Of a stretch of 64,000 bases of DNA, positions 36,558 through 45,254 are shown piece by piece. Within the stretch, counting starts at the first letter, position 1; the number at the start of each line of letters is the position of its first letter. Under the pieces are notes generated by a model, which was not told the DNA's origin, did not search any database, and worked only from the letters and a program-made list of their open reading frames with translations. The position numbers were made by a program, and so were the translations under genes. Origin of the DNA: Sulfitobacter sp. OXR-159 (lineage in GTDB: Bacteria; Pseudomonadota; Alphaproteobacteria; Rhodobacterales; Rhodobacteraceae). The stretch spans positions 1,559,001 to 1,623,000 of the forward strand of contig NZ_CP139707.1 of the NCBI RefSeq assembly GCF_034377145.1, in the 5' to 3' direction.

Positions 36558-36890
36558 GTGAAAATTCTTGCAACGGTGGCGGCGACTATCGCTCTTTCGG
36601 GTGCTGCATTCGCCCAAACGACAACACAGGCAGCTGTTCTTGGCGCATCGGACGATAGCGTCTATTCGCTTCAGGTTCAGGGCGCTAACGGCATCATCTA
36701 CAACTGTAAGCCGAACCCAGTAACAGTTGACGGCAACACCGCACGTGTTTGCGTTCGTGCCGATGGCGCTGGTCTCTTCGAAGCGGGCGCTGGCCTGGGT
36801 GGTGGCGCTGCTGCAGCCGGTGCGGCTCTGGTCCTGATTGCCATTGCGTCGGGCTCGTCTTCTTCGACTACAACAACGACTACCAACTAA
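36558..36890 (+). CDS. Small secreted protein with Gly/Ala segment and Ser/Thr tail
   Basis: 110 residues of unknown function. A signal peptide (MKILATVAATIALSGAAFA) is followed by a short domain with two cysteines (YNCKPNPV; ARVCVRAD) that may form a disulfide. A glycine/alanine-rich hydrophobic segment comes next (about residues 76-97), and the tail is only Ser, Thr and Asn. The segment could be a membrane anchor or an aggregation-prone stretch. The start is GTG 36558, with AGGAG at 36544-36548. It is a single-gene unit with a CtrA-type box upstream and a strong terminator downstream. Confidence 0.78.
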   Translation: MKILATVAATIALSGAAFAQTTTQAAVLGASDDSVYSLQVQGANGIIYNCKPNPVTVDGNTARVCVRADGAGLFEAGAGLGGGAAAAGAALVLIAIASGSSSSTTTTTTN

Positions 36891-36893
36891 GCC

Positions 36894-36908
36894 TTAACGA
36901 AAGCTTAA
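36894..36908. promoter_or_regulatory. Second TTAA-N7-TTAA motif, downstream of the small secreted protein
   Basis: TTAA (36894-36897), CGAAAGC, TTAA (36905-36908), beginning three bases after the stop codon. It fits the CtrA consensus but is also a small inverted repeat (CTTAA and TTAAG). Its location before the terminator makes a promoter role unlikely. Confidence 0.35.
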
Positions 36909-36913
36909 GTTGG

Positions 36914-36948
36914 AAAAACCCCCGCGCTGATAGCGCGGGGGTTTTTTT
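36914..36948. terminator. Bidirectional terminator between small secreted protein and gyrA
   Basis: A 9-bp perfect stem (CCCCCGCGC and GCGCGGGGG, loop TGATA) is flanked by five A on the left and seven T on the right. It serves the secreted-protein gene in the plus direction and gyrA in the minus direction. Confidence 0.9.
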
Positions 36949-37015
36949 ATTGCTGGATAGTCTGTCGAAAAAAACGCCCCCCACGTTTTCGCGCAGGGGG
37001 CGGAGCGGCTGCCGA

Positions 37016-39772
37016 TTATTCGGCGGCGCTGCTTCCTTCATCGGCTTCGCCTTCTTCCTCTTCGTTGCCCTGATCGGCGATCCAAGCGACGCTGACGACT
37101 TCCTCGTTCTTGCCGGTGCTGAACACCTTCACGCCGCCTGCACTGCGCGAGCGGAAAGAAATCCCCTCAACCGGGACGCGGATCGACTGGCCTTTGGAGG
37201 TTGCAAGCATCACCTGATCGGACATTTCCACCGGGAAACAGGCGACGATAGGGCCATGGGCCATGGCCTTGGTCCAAGCGGTCACACCCATGCCGCCGCG
37301 GCCTCGGACCGGGTAATCATGAGCCGAGGAAACCTTGCCCGCGCCCTTTGCGGTGATCGTCAGGATCAGATCTTCGGCTGCCGACATTTCCGCATAGCGT
37401 TCGGTGCTGAGCTGCCCGGCTTGTACCTGCTCTTCCTCGTCGTCGCTGCTTTCGTCATCGGTCAGCCCGGCCATCAAGCGGCGCTGTTTAAGATAGGCGA
37501 CACGTTCTTCCGAGCTTGCCTCGAAATGCCGGATCACGGACATGGAGACGAGGTTATCTCCTTCACCCAAACGGATGCCGCGCACACCGACGGAGTTGCG
37601 CGAGTTGAAGACCCGCACGTCGGTCGCCGGGAAGCGGATTGCCCGGCCTGCGTCGGTGACCAGCATCACGTCATCGTCGTTCGAGGCGATGCGCGCGTTG
37701 ATCAGCGTGGTGCCCTCGTGTTCGCCTTCGAACTTCATCGCGATCTTGCCGTTGGACTTCACATTGGTGAAATCCGACAGCTTGTTGCGCCGCACGGTCC
37801 CGGCGGAGGTGGCAAAGATCACCTGTAGGTCGTCCCAATCCTTCTCATCCCGGTCCACGGGCATAATCGCGGCGATGGAGACCCCGGTGGGTATGGGCAG
37901 AATGTTCACGATGGCCTTGCCCTTGGCGGTGCGGGCCCCCTGTGGAAGGCGCCATGTCTTCAGCTTGTAAACCATGCCATCGGTGGTGAAGAACAAAAGC
38001 TGCGTATGGGTATTGGCAACGAAGAGGTTGGTGACAACATCCTCTTCCTTGGTCTGCATGCCCGAAACACCCTTGCCGCCCCGGCGCTGCGCGCGGAAGT
38101 CGGCCAGCGGCGTGCGTTTGATGTAGCCGCCGGAAGTCACGGTCACGACCATGTCCTCGCGCGCAATGAGGTCTTCGTCGTCCATGTCGCCCGACCAGTC
38201 GACGATCTCTGTCCGGCGCGGCACGGCGAATTGCTCGCGCACCTCGCGCAGCTCGTCCGAGATGATGCCGAGGATGCGCTCACGGGAGCCGAGAATTTCG
38301 AGATATTCCTTAATCTTACCGGCCAACTCTTCCAGCTCGTCGGTGACTTCCTTGACGCCGATCTGGGTCAGGCGCTGCAAACGCAGTTCAAGGATCGCGC
38401 GGGCCTGCGCCTCGGAAAGGTTATAGGTGCCATCGTCATTCGCGGTATGGGTCGGATCGTCGATCAACGCGATATAGGGCAAGATGTCTTCGGCGGGCCA
38501 GCGGCGGGTCATCAGCTTTTCGCGTGCCTCGGCCGCGTCGGCAGAGGCGCGGATGGTGGCGACAACCTCGTCGATGTTGGTGACGGCCACGGCCAAACCA
38601 CAAAGGATGTGGCTGCGTTCACGTGCCTTGCGCAGCAGATAGGCGGTGCGGCGGGCGACAACTTCTTCGCGGAAGTCAATGAAGTAGCTGAGGAACTTGC
38701 GCAGCGTCAGTTGCTCGGGGCGGCCCCCGTTCAGGGCCAGCATGTTGCAGCCGAAATAGGTCTGCATCGGCGTGAAACGGTAAAGCTGGTTCATTACCAC
38801 TTCGGCAGTCGCGTCGCGTTTCAATTCGACCACCACGCGCACGCCGTTGCGGTCGCTTTCGTCTTGAACGTGGGAAATGCCCTCGATTTTCTTGTCACGG
38901 ACCTGCTCGGCGATCTTTTCGATCATCGAGGCCTTGTTAACCTGATAGGGGATCTCGTCGATGACGATGGCCCAGCGGTCTTTGCGGATTTCTTCGACCC
39001 GCGTTTTGGCGCGGATCACCACGCTGCCACGCCCCTCAAGGTAGGCTTTGCGCGCGCCGGAACGCCCCAGCATAATGCCGCCTGTCGGGAAATCGGGGCC
39101 GGGGACGTAGTCGATCAACTGCTCAGAGGTGAGGTCCGGGTCGTCAATCAGCGCGAGGCAAGCGTCGATCACCTCACCAAGGTTGTGCGGCGGGATGTTG
39201 GTTGCCATGCCGACGGCGATACCGCCCGCGCCATTGACCAGCATGTTGGGAAAGCGCGCGGGCAGGACAGTCGGTTCCTGCTGCTTGCCATCATAGTTGT
39301 CTTGGAAATCAACGGTTTCCTTGTCGATGTCCGCCAAAAGATAGGCGGCAGGCTTGTCCATGCGCACCTCGGTGTAGCGCATCGCTGCCGGGTTATCCCC
39401 GTCCATCGAGCCGAAGTTGCCCTGACCGTCCAAGAGCGGCAGCGACATGGAGAAATCCTGCGCCATCCGCACCAGCGCGTCGTAAATCGCACTATCGCCA
39501 TGCGGGTGGTACTGGCCCATGACATCGCCCACCGGACGGGCAGATTTGCGGTAGGCTTTCTCATGCGTGTTGCCGGTCTCATGCATCGCATAAAGGATGC
39601 GGCGGTGCACCGGTTTCAGGCCATCGCGGAGATCGGGAATCGCGCGGCTGACGATCACGCTCATCGCGTAGTCCAGATAGGACGTGCGCATCTCGTGTTC
39701 GATGGTCACCGACGGCCCGTGAAAGATGGGCTTTTCGTCTGCGTTTTCAGGGGTATCCGGCGTATCGGTCAC
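37016..39772 (-). CDS. gyrA: DNA gyrase subunit A
   Basis: 918 residues. It cuts and rejoins DNA for negative supercoiling in the GyrA2GyrB2 complex. The catalytic tyrosine is Y133 ([10 protein letters not shown]). The quinolone-determining region reads [11 protein letters not shown], with Ser94 and Asp98 in the positions of E. coli Ser83 and Asp87, the susceptible-type residues. The GyrA box QRRGGKGV in the C-terminal pinwheel separates it from ParC. Acidic inserts ([10 protein letters not shown]) explain the extra length. The start is GTG 39772; the ribosome binding site (GGTGGGCAAG) is weak. Confidence 0.96.
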   Translation of the reverse strand: MTDTPDTPENADEKPIFHGPSVTIEHEMRTSYLDYAMSVIVSRAIPDLRDGLKPVHRRILYAMHETGNTHEKAYRKSARPVGDVMGQYHPHGDSAIYDALVRMAQDFSMSLPLLDGQGNFGSMDGDNPAAMRYTEVRMDKPAAYLLADIDKETVDFQDNYDGKQQEPTVLPARFPNMLVNGAGGIAVGMATNIPPHNLGEVIDACLALIDDPDLTSEQLIDYVPGPDFPTGGIMLGRSGARKAYLEGRGSVVIRAKTRVEEIRKDRWAIVIDEIPYQVNKASMIEKIAEQVRDKKIEGISHVQDESDRNGVRVVVELKRDATAEVVMNQLYRFTPMQTYFGCNMLALNGGRPEQLTLRKFLSYFIDFREEVVARRTAYLLRKARERSHILCGLAVAVTNIDEVVATIRASADAAEAREKLMTRRWPAEDILPYIALIDDPTHTANDDGTYNLSEAQARAILELRLQRLTQIGVKEVTDELEELAGKIKEYLEILGSRERILGIISDELREVREQFAVPRRTEIVDWSGDMDDEDLIAREDMVVTVTSGGYIKRTPLADFRAQRRGGKGVSGMQTKEEDVVTNLFVANTHTQLLFFTTDGMVYKLKTWRLPQGARTAKGKAIVNILPIPTGVSIAAIMPVDRDEKDWDDLQVIFATSAGTVRRNKLSDFTNVKSNGKIAMKFEGEHEGTTLINARIASNDDDVMLVTDAGRAIRFPATDVRVFNSRNSVGVRGIRLGEGDNLVSMSVIRHFEASSEERVAYLKQRRLMAGLTDDESSDDEEEQVQAGQLSTERYAEMSAAEDLILTITAKGAGKVSSAHDYPVRGRGGMGVTAWTKAMAHGPIVACFPVEMSDQVMLATSKGQSIRVPVEGISFRSRSAGGVKVFSTGKNEEVVSVAWIADQGNEEEEGEADEGSSAAE

Positions 39773-39814
39773 GTATCTTGCCCACCATTTTTATGGTTCT
39801 ATATCTTGGGGTTT

Positions 39815-39844
39815 TCTATAGCAGACGGGGCATATCAGGTGCAA
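39815..39844 (-). promoter_or_regulatory. Candidate gyrA promoter
   Basis: Read on the minus strand: TTGCAC (39839-39844), an 18-bp spacer, TATAGA (39815-39820), 43 bases upstream of the gyrA GTG. The match is only partial and the call rests on spacing and position. Confidence 0.3.
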
Positions 39845-39962
39845 TGGCTGTGGCCGAAACGCACTGGCAGCACTCTGGCTCAAGTGCCAACATGCTGTTT
39901 TCATTGAAAAGTAATTCTCACCGCGCAAACTTGTCATACAGAGGCAGCAAAGGAGGCGCAAC

Positions 39963-40232
39963 ATGCCCCGCAGTGAAACCGAAATGATGCTGAAAGGTTA
40001 CGGGCTGACCACGGCAGAGTTCTTTTATCATATGCCCGACTATAGTCATGTGCTGAACAGCTATATCTGGCAGGACTACGATATCGCGCCAGACCATCCG
40101 CGTTTGTTCGAATTCGTCGAATTCTGGCGCGCGGAACTGGATGGGCCGCTGCATTCGGTCCGTTTCACCCATCGCAAGCTGATCGGTCCCGGTGAGTGGC
40201 AGAACCAAGTGGGCGAGTTCACGTTGCATTAA
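39963..40232 (+). CDS. Usg family protein
   Basis: 89 residues, typical of the alphaproteobacterial Usg family of unknown function. Characteristic segments are GYGLTTAEFFYHMPDY, YIWQDYDIAPDHPRLFEFVEFW and the C-terminal PGEWQNQVGEFTLH. It has no signal peptide or membrane helix. A strong ribosome binding site, AAAGGAGG, precedes the ATG by six bases. The gene is divergent from gyrA and convergent with the radical SAM gene. Confidence 0.88.
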   Translation: MPRSETEMMLKGYGLTTAEFFYHMPDYSHVLNSYIWQDYDIAPDHPRLFEFVEFWRAELDGPLHSVRFTHRKLIGPGEWQNQVGEFTLH

Positions 40233-40265
40233 GCCAAAAGGGCAGCCATCCAAAGGGCAGGGGCA

Positions 40266-41213
40266 TCAAGCCGAACAACTCGCCCCGCCCAAGACACAGA
40301 ACTTTGCACAGTGCGGGTGGTTCAATGCCACATCACGCTCCGCCTCGGCCAAGGTCGTGCCAAGCTCGAACTCCGGGTCGTAGGGCAGCAGGGTGCAGGC
40401 CAGCACGGCAGGCTTCTCAGCGCCTTTGCGTTTTACCACCATACGAGAGGAGGAGCACATCACCGCATTTGGCGAAATATCCAAGATGCCCCAGCAGGCG
40501 GTGGTAATCTCTGGAACTTCAACGGCTTCGTCCATCTCAGGGAAAAGTACGGTCATGCCGGGGTCTTGGGCGTCGATGTCAAAGCCGTGCTCTGCGTAAA
40601 AGGCGGCATAGCCCGCGCGGCTATCGGCATCGCTATCGGCAAAGATCGAGCGCCCCGCCACGGCCATGCGGAACCCATTGTCGCGCAGCCATTCCATGCC
40701 CAGCAGCGTCTTGTCAAAAGCGCCTCCACCGCGCTCCGCGTCATGCAGATCGCGGCGGTAATGGTCGACGGAGATACGAAAGGTCATCTTGCCGGGATAG
40801 GCATCGCGCAGCCGCAACAGGCCGTTTTGCACCGACTTGCGCATCATCGGGCGCATGGCGTTAGTAAGGATCAACACCTCATAGCCGCGCGCCAGCGAGG
40901 CTTCGGTGATCTCGATCATCTGCGGGTTCATGAAGGGCTCGCCCCCGGTAAAGGCGATTTCGCGCACCGGCCAGTCGCGCTCGACAATCTGGTCGAGGTA
41001 GTCGCGCACTTCATCGGCGGTGATATAGACCAGCGCGTCATTCTTGGGGCTGGAGGCGATGTAGCAGTTCACACATTCGATATTGCACAGGGTGCCAGTG
41101 TTGAACCACAGCGTCTCCGCGCCGCGCAGAGCGACGGTGGCGCGTGGTTCCCCCTTGGCGGTCACCGCCGGGTTCTGGAACTTGCCCTCGTTTGCTTGCG
41201 CGATATCTTTCAT
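40266..41213 (-). CDS. Radical SAM protein with extra C-terminal cysteines
   Basis: 315 residues. The radical SAM cluster motif CNIECVNC (C43, C47, C50) is followed by the SAM-binding AFTGGEPFMNP. The C-terminal third has six more cysteines (ACWGI, VMCSSS, LACTLL, then C302, C306 and C313), which could hold an auxiliary iron-sulfur cluster as in SPASM/Twitch enzymes. The substrate is not predictable; no peptide precursor or obvious partner lies beside it. The start is ATG 41213 with AAGGA seven bases upstream. It is divergent from zwf. Confidence 0.85.
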   Translation of the reverse strand: MKDIAQANEGKFQNPAVTAKGEPRATVALRGAETLWFNTGTLCNIECVNCYIASSPKNDALVYITADEVRDYLDQIVERDWPVREIAFTGGEPFMNPQMIEITEASLARGYEVLILTNAMRPMMRKSVQNGLLRLRDAYPGKMTFRISVDHYRRDLHDAERGGGAFDKTLLGMEWLRDNGFRMAVAGRSIFADSDADSRAGYAAFYAEHGFDIDAQDPGMTVLFPEMDEAVEVPEITTACWGILDISPNAVMCSSSRMVVKRKGAEKPAVLACTLLPYDPEFELGTTLAEAERDVALNHPHCAKFCVLGGASCSA

Positions 41214-41373
41214 GATTGGTCCTTGCGTGATCCCGTGTGTTCCTATCCAGTTGTGGTAAGCTATTGCGACCCTGCCTAAAAGTCCAAGCTGCGGGGCGCA
41301 CAGTCTTGTGAACTGGGTAAAAATAAGTATGTTTGCGCTAACTCTGCTATCTCGCACAGACAAGGATTGATCA

Positions 41374-42837
41374 ATGGTTTCGCGTGTTATCCCTGTCGAC
41401 CCTTTCGATCTGGTCATCTTTGGCGGCACCGGAGATCTGGCCCGGCGCAAGATTTTGCCCGGCCTCTACCGCCGCTATTGCGCGGGCCAAATGCCCGAAG
41501 AAGCGCGGATCATCGGTGCCGCGCGGACCGAGATGGACGCCGCAGGCTACCGCGAGATGGTGGCCGAAGCGATCGAAGAGTTCGGCGGCAAGGACGCCTG
41601 CGACAACCTCGATGCCTTTCTGGCCAAGCTCGACTATGTCGCCATTGACGCACGCGGAGAGACCGGCTGGGCCGAGCTGCAAGACCTGATGTCCGGCAAG
41701 GACCGGATCGAGGTCTATTACTTCTCCGTCGCGCCCGGGCTCTTTGGCGATTTGGCTGAACGCTTGCAGCAATGGGGCATGGCGGGCGCGGAATGCCGGA
41801 TCGTCGTCGAAAAACCCTTTGGCCGCGATCTGGAGAGTGCGCGCGCGCTGAACGCGACATTGGCCACCTATTTTAAAGAGCAGCAGATCTACCGCATCGA
41901 TCACTATCTCGGCAAAGAGACGGTGCAAAACCTCATGGCCGTGCGTTTCGGCAATATGCTGTTCGAGCCTTTGTGGAACCGCCAATATGTCGATCACATC
42001 CAAATCACCGTGGCCGAGACTGTTGGCGTCGGCGGGCGTGGGGAATACTACGACAAATCCGGTGCCATGCGGGACATGGTTCAGAACCACCTGATGCAGC
42101 TTTTGTGCCTGATCGCGATGGAGCCGCCCGCGCGGTTTGATCCGGATGCGGTGCGCGACGAAAAGCTGAAAGTGATCCGCGCGATCGACCCGGTGTTGCC
42201 GCATCATCTGGTCCGCGGTCAGTACGAGGCCGAAGAGGGCAATGAAGAAGAGGCGCCAAGCTACCGTGACGCCGTCGACAACCCGCGCTCGCGGACCGAG
42301 AGTTTTGTGGCGCTCAAGGCCCATATCAGCAATTGGCGCTGGCATGGCACGCCGTTTTATCTGCGCACCGGCAAACGCATGGTGGCGCGATCCAGCGAAA
42401 TCACTGTGGTTTTCAAGGACACGCCCCATTCGATCTTTGCCGAAGACGCAGGCCGCCACCGCAATGTGCTGTCGATCCGCCTGCAACCGAACGAAGGCAT
42501 CACCCTTGGCGTGACGATCAAGGAACCGGGCCCGGGGGGCATGCGTCTGGTCGATGTGCCGCTCGACATGACCTTTGCCGAGGCGCTCGGCCCCGATGGG
42601 GGCGATCAAGTTGATGCCTATGAGCGGCTTATCATGGACGTGATCCGGGGCAACCAGACATTGTTCATGCGCGACGACGAGGTCGAGGCCGCCTGGGCCT
42701 GGACCGATCCGATCATCCAAGGCTGGGAGGCCCGTCACGACGTGCCCAAACCCTACGACAGCGGCTCTGCCGGGCCGACGGATGCGACAGAAATGATGCG
42801 GCGCGATGGCCGTGAATGGCGAAAGGTATCCCCATGA
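41374..42837 (+). CDS. zwf: Glucose-6-phosphate 1-dehydrogenase
   Basis: 487 residues. It oxidises glucose 6-phosphate to 6-phosphogluconolactone with NAD(P). The coenzyme motif is FGGTGDLARRKILP, and the active-site motif is RIDHYLGKETVQN. The substrate lysine region VVEKPFGRDL is intact. It opens a tightly coupled operon with pgl (4-base overlap) and pgi (4-base overlap). In roseobacters this feeds the Entner-Doudoroff pathway; edd and eda are not in the window. ATG 41374 follows AAGGATTGATCA. A possible promoter is TTGTGA (41306), 16 bp, TATGTT (41328). Confidence 0.96.
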   Translation: MVSRVIPVDPFDLVIFGGTGDLARRKILPGLYRRYCAGQMPEEARIIGAARTEMDAAGYREMVAEAIEEFGGKDACDNLDAFLAKLDYVAIDARGETGWAELQDLMSGKDRIEVYYFSVAPGLFGDLAERLQQWGMAGAECRIVVEKPFGRDLESARALNATLATYFKEQQIYRIDHYLGKETVQNLMAVRFGNMLFEPLWNRQYVDHIQITVAETVGVGGRGEYYDKSGAMRDMVQNHLMQLLCLIAMEPPARFDPDAVRDEKLKVIRAIDPVLPHHLVRGQYEAEEGNEEEAPSYRDAVDNPRSRTESFVALKAHISNWRWHGTPFYLRTGKRMVARSSEITVVFKDTPHSIFAEDAGRHRNVLSIRLQPNEGITLGVTIKEPGPGGMRLVDVPLDMTFAEALGPDGGDQVDAYERLIMDVIRGNQTLFMRDDEVEAAWAWTDPIIQGWEARHDVPKPYDSGSAGPTDATEMMRRDGREWRKVSP

Positions 42838-43505
42838 ACATCATCGAATATGCGGACCGCGAAATGCTGGTGATGAATGTCGCCAACAAACTGGCGGGCA
42901 AGCTGAAATCGGCGCTTTCGGGCAATGACCGCGTGTCTTTCGCGGTGCCGGGCGGCTCTACCCCCGGGCCGATCTTTGAAATGCTCAGTGCCACCGATCT
43001 GGATTGGGACCGGGTCGATGTGATGCTGACCGATGAACGCTGGGTCGATGAGCATGATCCGCTGTCGAACGCGCGTTTGGTGCGCGAGCATCTGTTGAAC
43101 GACCGCGCCGCCGCGGCACGGTTCATCCCCTTTTTCCGTGCTGGTCTGTCGCCGGGCGAAGGGGCAGAGGCCGTGGCCCCCAGTCTGGCCAGCCATATGC
43201 CGATCTCTGTGCTGCTGCTTGGCATGGGCGATGACATGCATACTGCATCGCTTTTCCCCGGCGACCCCGGTCTGCCTGACGCCTTGGCCGCTGATGCGCC
43301 ACTGCTGTGCCCGGTCTACCCCGAGGGGCAGCCCACCGCGCGGGTCACGCTTCCTGCGCATGTCTTGGATGGGGCGCTGAACAAACATCTCGTGATTTTC
43401 GGGGAAGAGAAACGCGCCGCCCTTGAGCGCGCGCAGGGGCTTTCCCCCGATGAGGCGCCGATCGCAGCGGTGCTGGATGAAACTGAAGTTTACTGGGCGG
43501 CATGA
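42834..43505 (+). CDS. pgl: 6-phosphogluconolactonase
   Basis: 223 residues of the DevB/Pgl type, which hydrolyses 6-phosphogluconolactone made by Zwf. Signatures are [31 protein letters not shown] and [17 protein letters not shown]. The start is ATG 42834 overlapping the zwf TGA, with AAGG eight bases upstream; an ATG six codons earlier is buried deeper in zwf. Its own stop overlaps the pgi start, so the three enzymes are coupled. Confidence 0.94.
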   Translation: MNIIEYADREMLVMNVANKLAGKLKSALSGNDRVSFAVPGGSTPGPIFEMLSATDLDWDRVDVMLTDERWVDEHDPLSNARLVREHLLNDRAAAARFIPFFRAGLSPGEGAEAVAPSLASHMPISVLLLGMGDDMHTASLFPGDPGLPDALAADAPLLCPVYPEGQPTARVTLPAHVLDGALNKHLVIFGEEKRAALERAQGLSPDEAPIAAVLDETEVYWAA

Positions 43506-45094
43506 TGAGCATTTGGCAAGACCTTCAAGAGCGGCAAAACGCCGTGGCGGACCGCAAGATAACCGCGCTGTTCGATGACCCGAACCGCGCCGAGGATTTC
43601 TCGCTCCGCACGCAGCACATGCTGTTTGACTACGCAAAGACCAATATTGACGCCGATGCCCGCGCGGCGCTGTTGCAGCTGGTAGAAAACGCCAAGGTCA
43701 CTGAGCGTCGCGATGCGATGTTCGCGGGCGCGCCGATCAATGAAACCGAAGGCCGCGCAGTATTGCACACGGCTCTGCGCAACCTTGATGGCGGGCCGGT
43801 CGAGGTGGCGGGCGAAGATGTCATGCCGCAGGTCCGCGACACGCTGGCGCGGATGCGCAGCTTTGCCGATCAGGTGCGCGGCGGCGACATCACGGATGTG
43901 GTCAATATCGGGATCGGCGGCTCGGACCTTGGCCCCGCCATGGCAACCCTCGCACTGACGCCCTATCACGATGGGCCGCGCTGCCATTTCGTCTCCAACG
44001 TCGATGGCGCGCATATTGCCGATACGCTGCGGGGGCTGGATGCCAAGACGACTTTGGTGATCGTCGCCTCCAAGACCTTTACCACCATTGAGACCATGAC
44101 CAACGCGCGCACCGCGCGGGCGTGGATGCAGGACCATGGCGGTGACCCGGCTGCGCAATTCGCAGCCCTCAGCACCGCTGATGACAAGACCGCCGAGTTT
44201 GGGATCGACCCCGCGCAGGTCTTCGGCTTTGAGGATTGGGTCGGGGGGCGTTATTCCGTCTGGGGGCCCATTGGCCTTTCGCTGATGATCGCCATTGGCC
44301 CCAAGGCCTTTGACAGCTTTCTGCGCGGCGCGCAGGATATGGACCGCCATTTCTGCGGTGCCGAACCGGCTGAGAATATGCCGATCCTTCTGGCGCTGGT
44401 GGGCATCTGGCACAACCAAATCTGCGGCCATGCCACCCGCGCGGTGCTGCCCTATGATCAACGGCTTGAGATGCTGCCCGACTACCTGCAACAGCTTGAG
44501 ATGGAATCGAATGGCAAGGGCGTGCAGATGGATGGGTCTGACAGCCCGCGTCACACCGGCCCAGTGGTCTGGGGGGCGGCAGGTACCAATGGGCAGCATG
44601 CTTTCTATCAGTTGATCCACCAAGGCACCCGTGTGATTCCTTGCGAGTTTCTGGTCGCGGCCAAAGGGCATGAGCCTGACTTGCAGCATCACCACGACCT
44701 GCTGATCGCCAATTGCCTCGCCCAATCCGAAGCGCTGATGCGCGGGCGGTCATTGGAAGAAGCGCGGGCCATCATGCGCGACGCGGGGCTTGCGGGCGAT
44801 GAGCTTGAGCGGCAAGCGCGCCACCGTGTTTTCCCCGGCAACCGGCCCTCAACCACGCTGGCCTATGAAACGCTCGATCCCTTCACGCTGGGCCAGATCA
44901 TCGCGCTTTATGAGCATCGCGTCTTTGTCGAGGGGGTGATCCTCGGCATTAACTCGTTCGATCAATGGGGCGTGGAACTGGGCAAGGAATTGGCCAAGTC
45001 GCTCCAGCCGCTGGTCGAAGGAGAGGTCTCCGCCGAGGGTAAGGATGGCTCCACCGCCGGGTTGATCGGCTATATCCACCAACATCGCGGCTAG
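43502..45094 (+). CDS. pgi: Glucose-6-phosphate isomerase
   Basis: 530 residues, interconverting glucose 6-phosphate and fructose 6-phosphate. Family signatures include [16 protein letters not shown], the catalytic region [13 protein letters not shown], and the two PROSITE-type segments around [16 protein letters not shown] and [13 protein letters not shown]. It starts at ATG 43502 or the adjacent ATG 43505, overlapping the end of pgl. A good terminator follows at 45123-45155. Confidence 0.96.
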   Translation: MMSIWQDLQERQNAVADRKITALFDDPNRAEDFSLRTQHMLFDYAKTNIDADARAALLQLVENAKVTERRDAMFAGAPINETEGRAVLHTALRNLDGGPVEVAGEDVMPQVRDTLARMRSFADQVRGGDITDVVNIGIGGSDLGPAMATLALTPYHDGPRCHFVSNVDGAHIADTLRGLDAKTTLVIVASKTFTTIETMTNARTARAWMQDHGGDPAAQFAALSTADDKTAEFGIDPAQVFGFEDWVGGRYSVWGPIGLSLMIAIGPKAFDSFLRGAQDMDRHFCGAEPAENMPILLALVGIWHNQICGHATRAVLPYDQRLEMLPDYLQQLEMESNGKGVQMDGSDSPRHTGPVVWGAAGTNGQHAFYQLIHQGTRVIPCEFLVAAKGHEPDLQHHHDLLIANCLAQSEALMRGRSLEEARAIMRDAGLAGDELERQARHRVFPGNRPSTTLAYETLDPFTLGQIIALYEHRVFVEGVILGINSFDQWGVELGKELAKSLQPLVEGEVSAEGKDGSTAGLIGYIHQHRG

Positions 45095-45122
45095 CGCTGC
45101 ATCCCAAGTTGATTGAAAAACC

Positions 45123-45155
45123 GCGCAGGCAAACCCCGCCTGCGCGCTCTATTTT
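45123..45155 (+). terminator. Terminator of the zwf-pgl-pgi operon
   Basis: The stem GCGCAGGC (45123-45130) and GCCTGCGC (45138-45145), loop AAACCCC, is followed by GCTCTATTTT. The stem is perfect; the T-tract is interrupted. Confidence 0.75.
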
Positions 45156-45254
45156 GCTGTCTATCGTTGCCGATTTCGACTTGCCGGAGGGGAAGGCTTG
45201 CAACTGCCCCGACCTTTGGACAGTCTCAAAGCAAATGATTGGAGGATCCCCATT

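Noticed and set aside
38006..39907. 633-codon plus-strand frame opposite gyrA
   Set aside because: Entirely antisense to gyrA; composition is His/Ala/Arg-rich without domains.
41371..42738. 455-codon minus-strand frame opposite zwf
   Set aside because: Shadow of zwf; no ribosome binding site or recognisable domain.
43490..44725. 411-codon minus-strand frame opposite pgi
   Set aside because: Shadow of pgi, whose motifs are complete on the plus strand.
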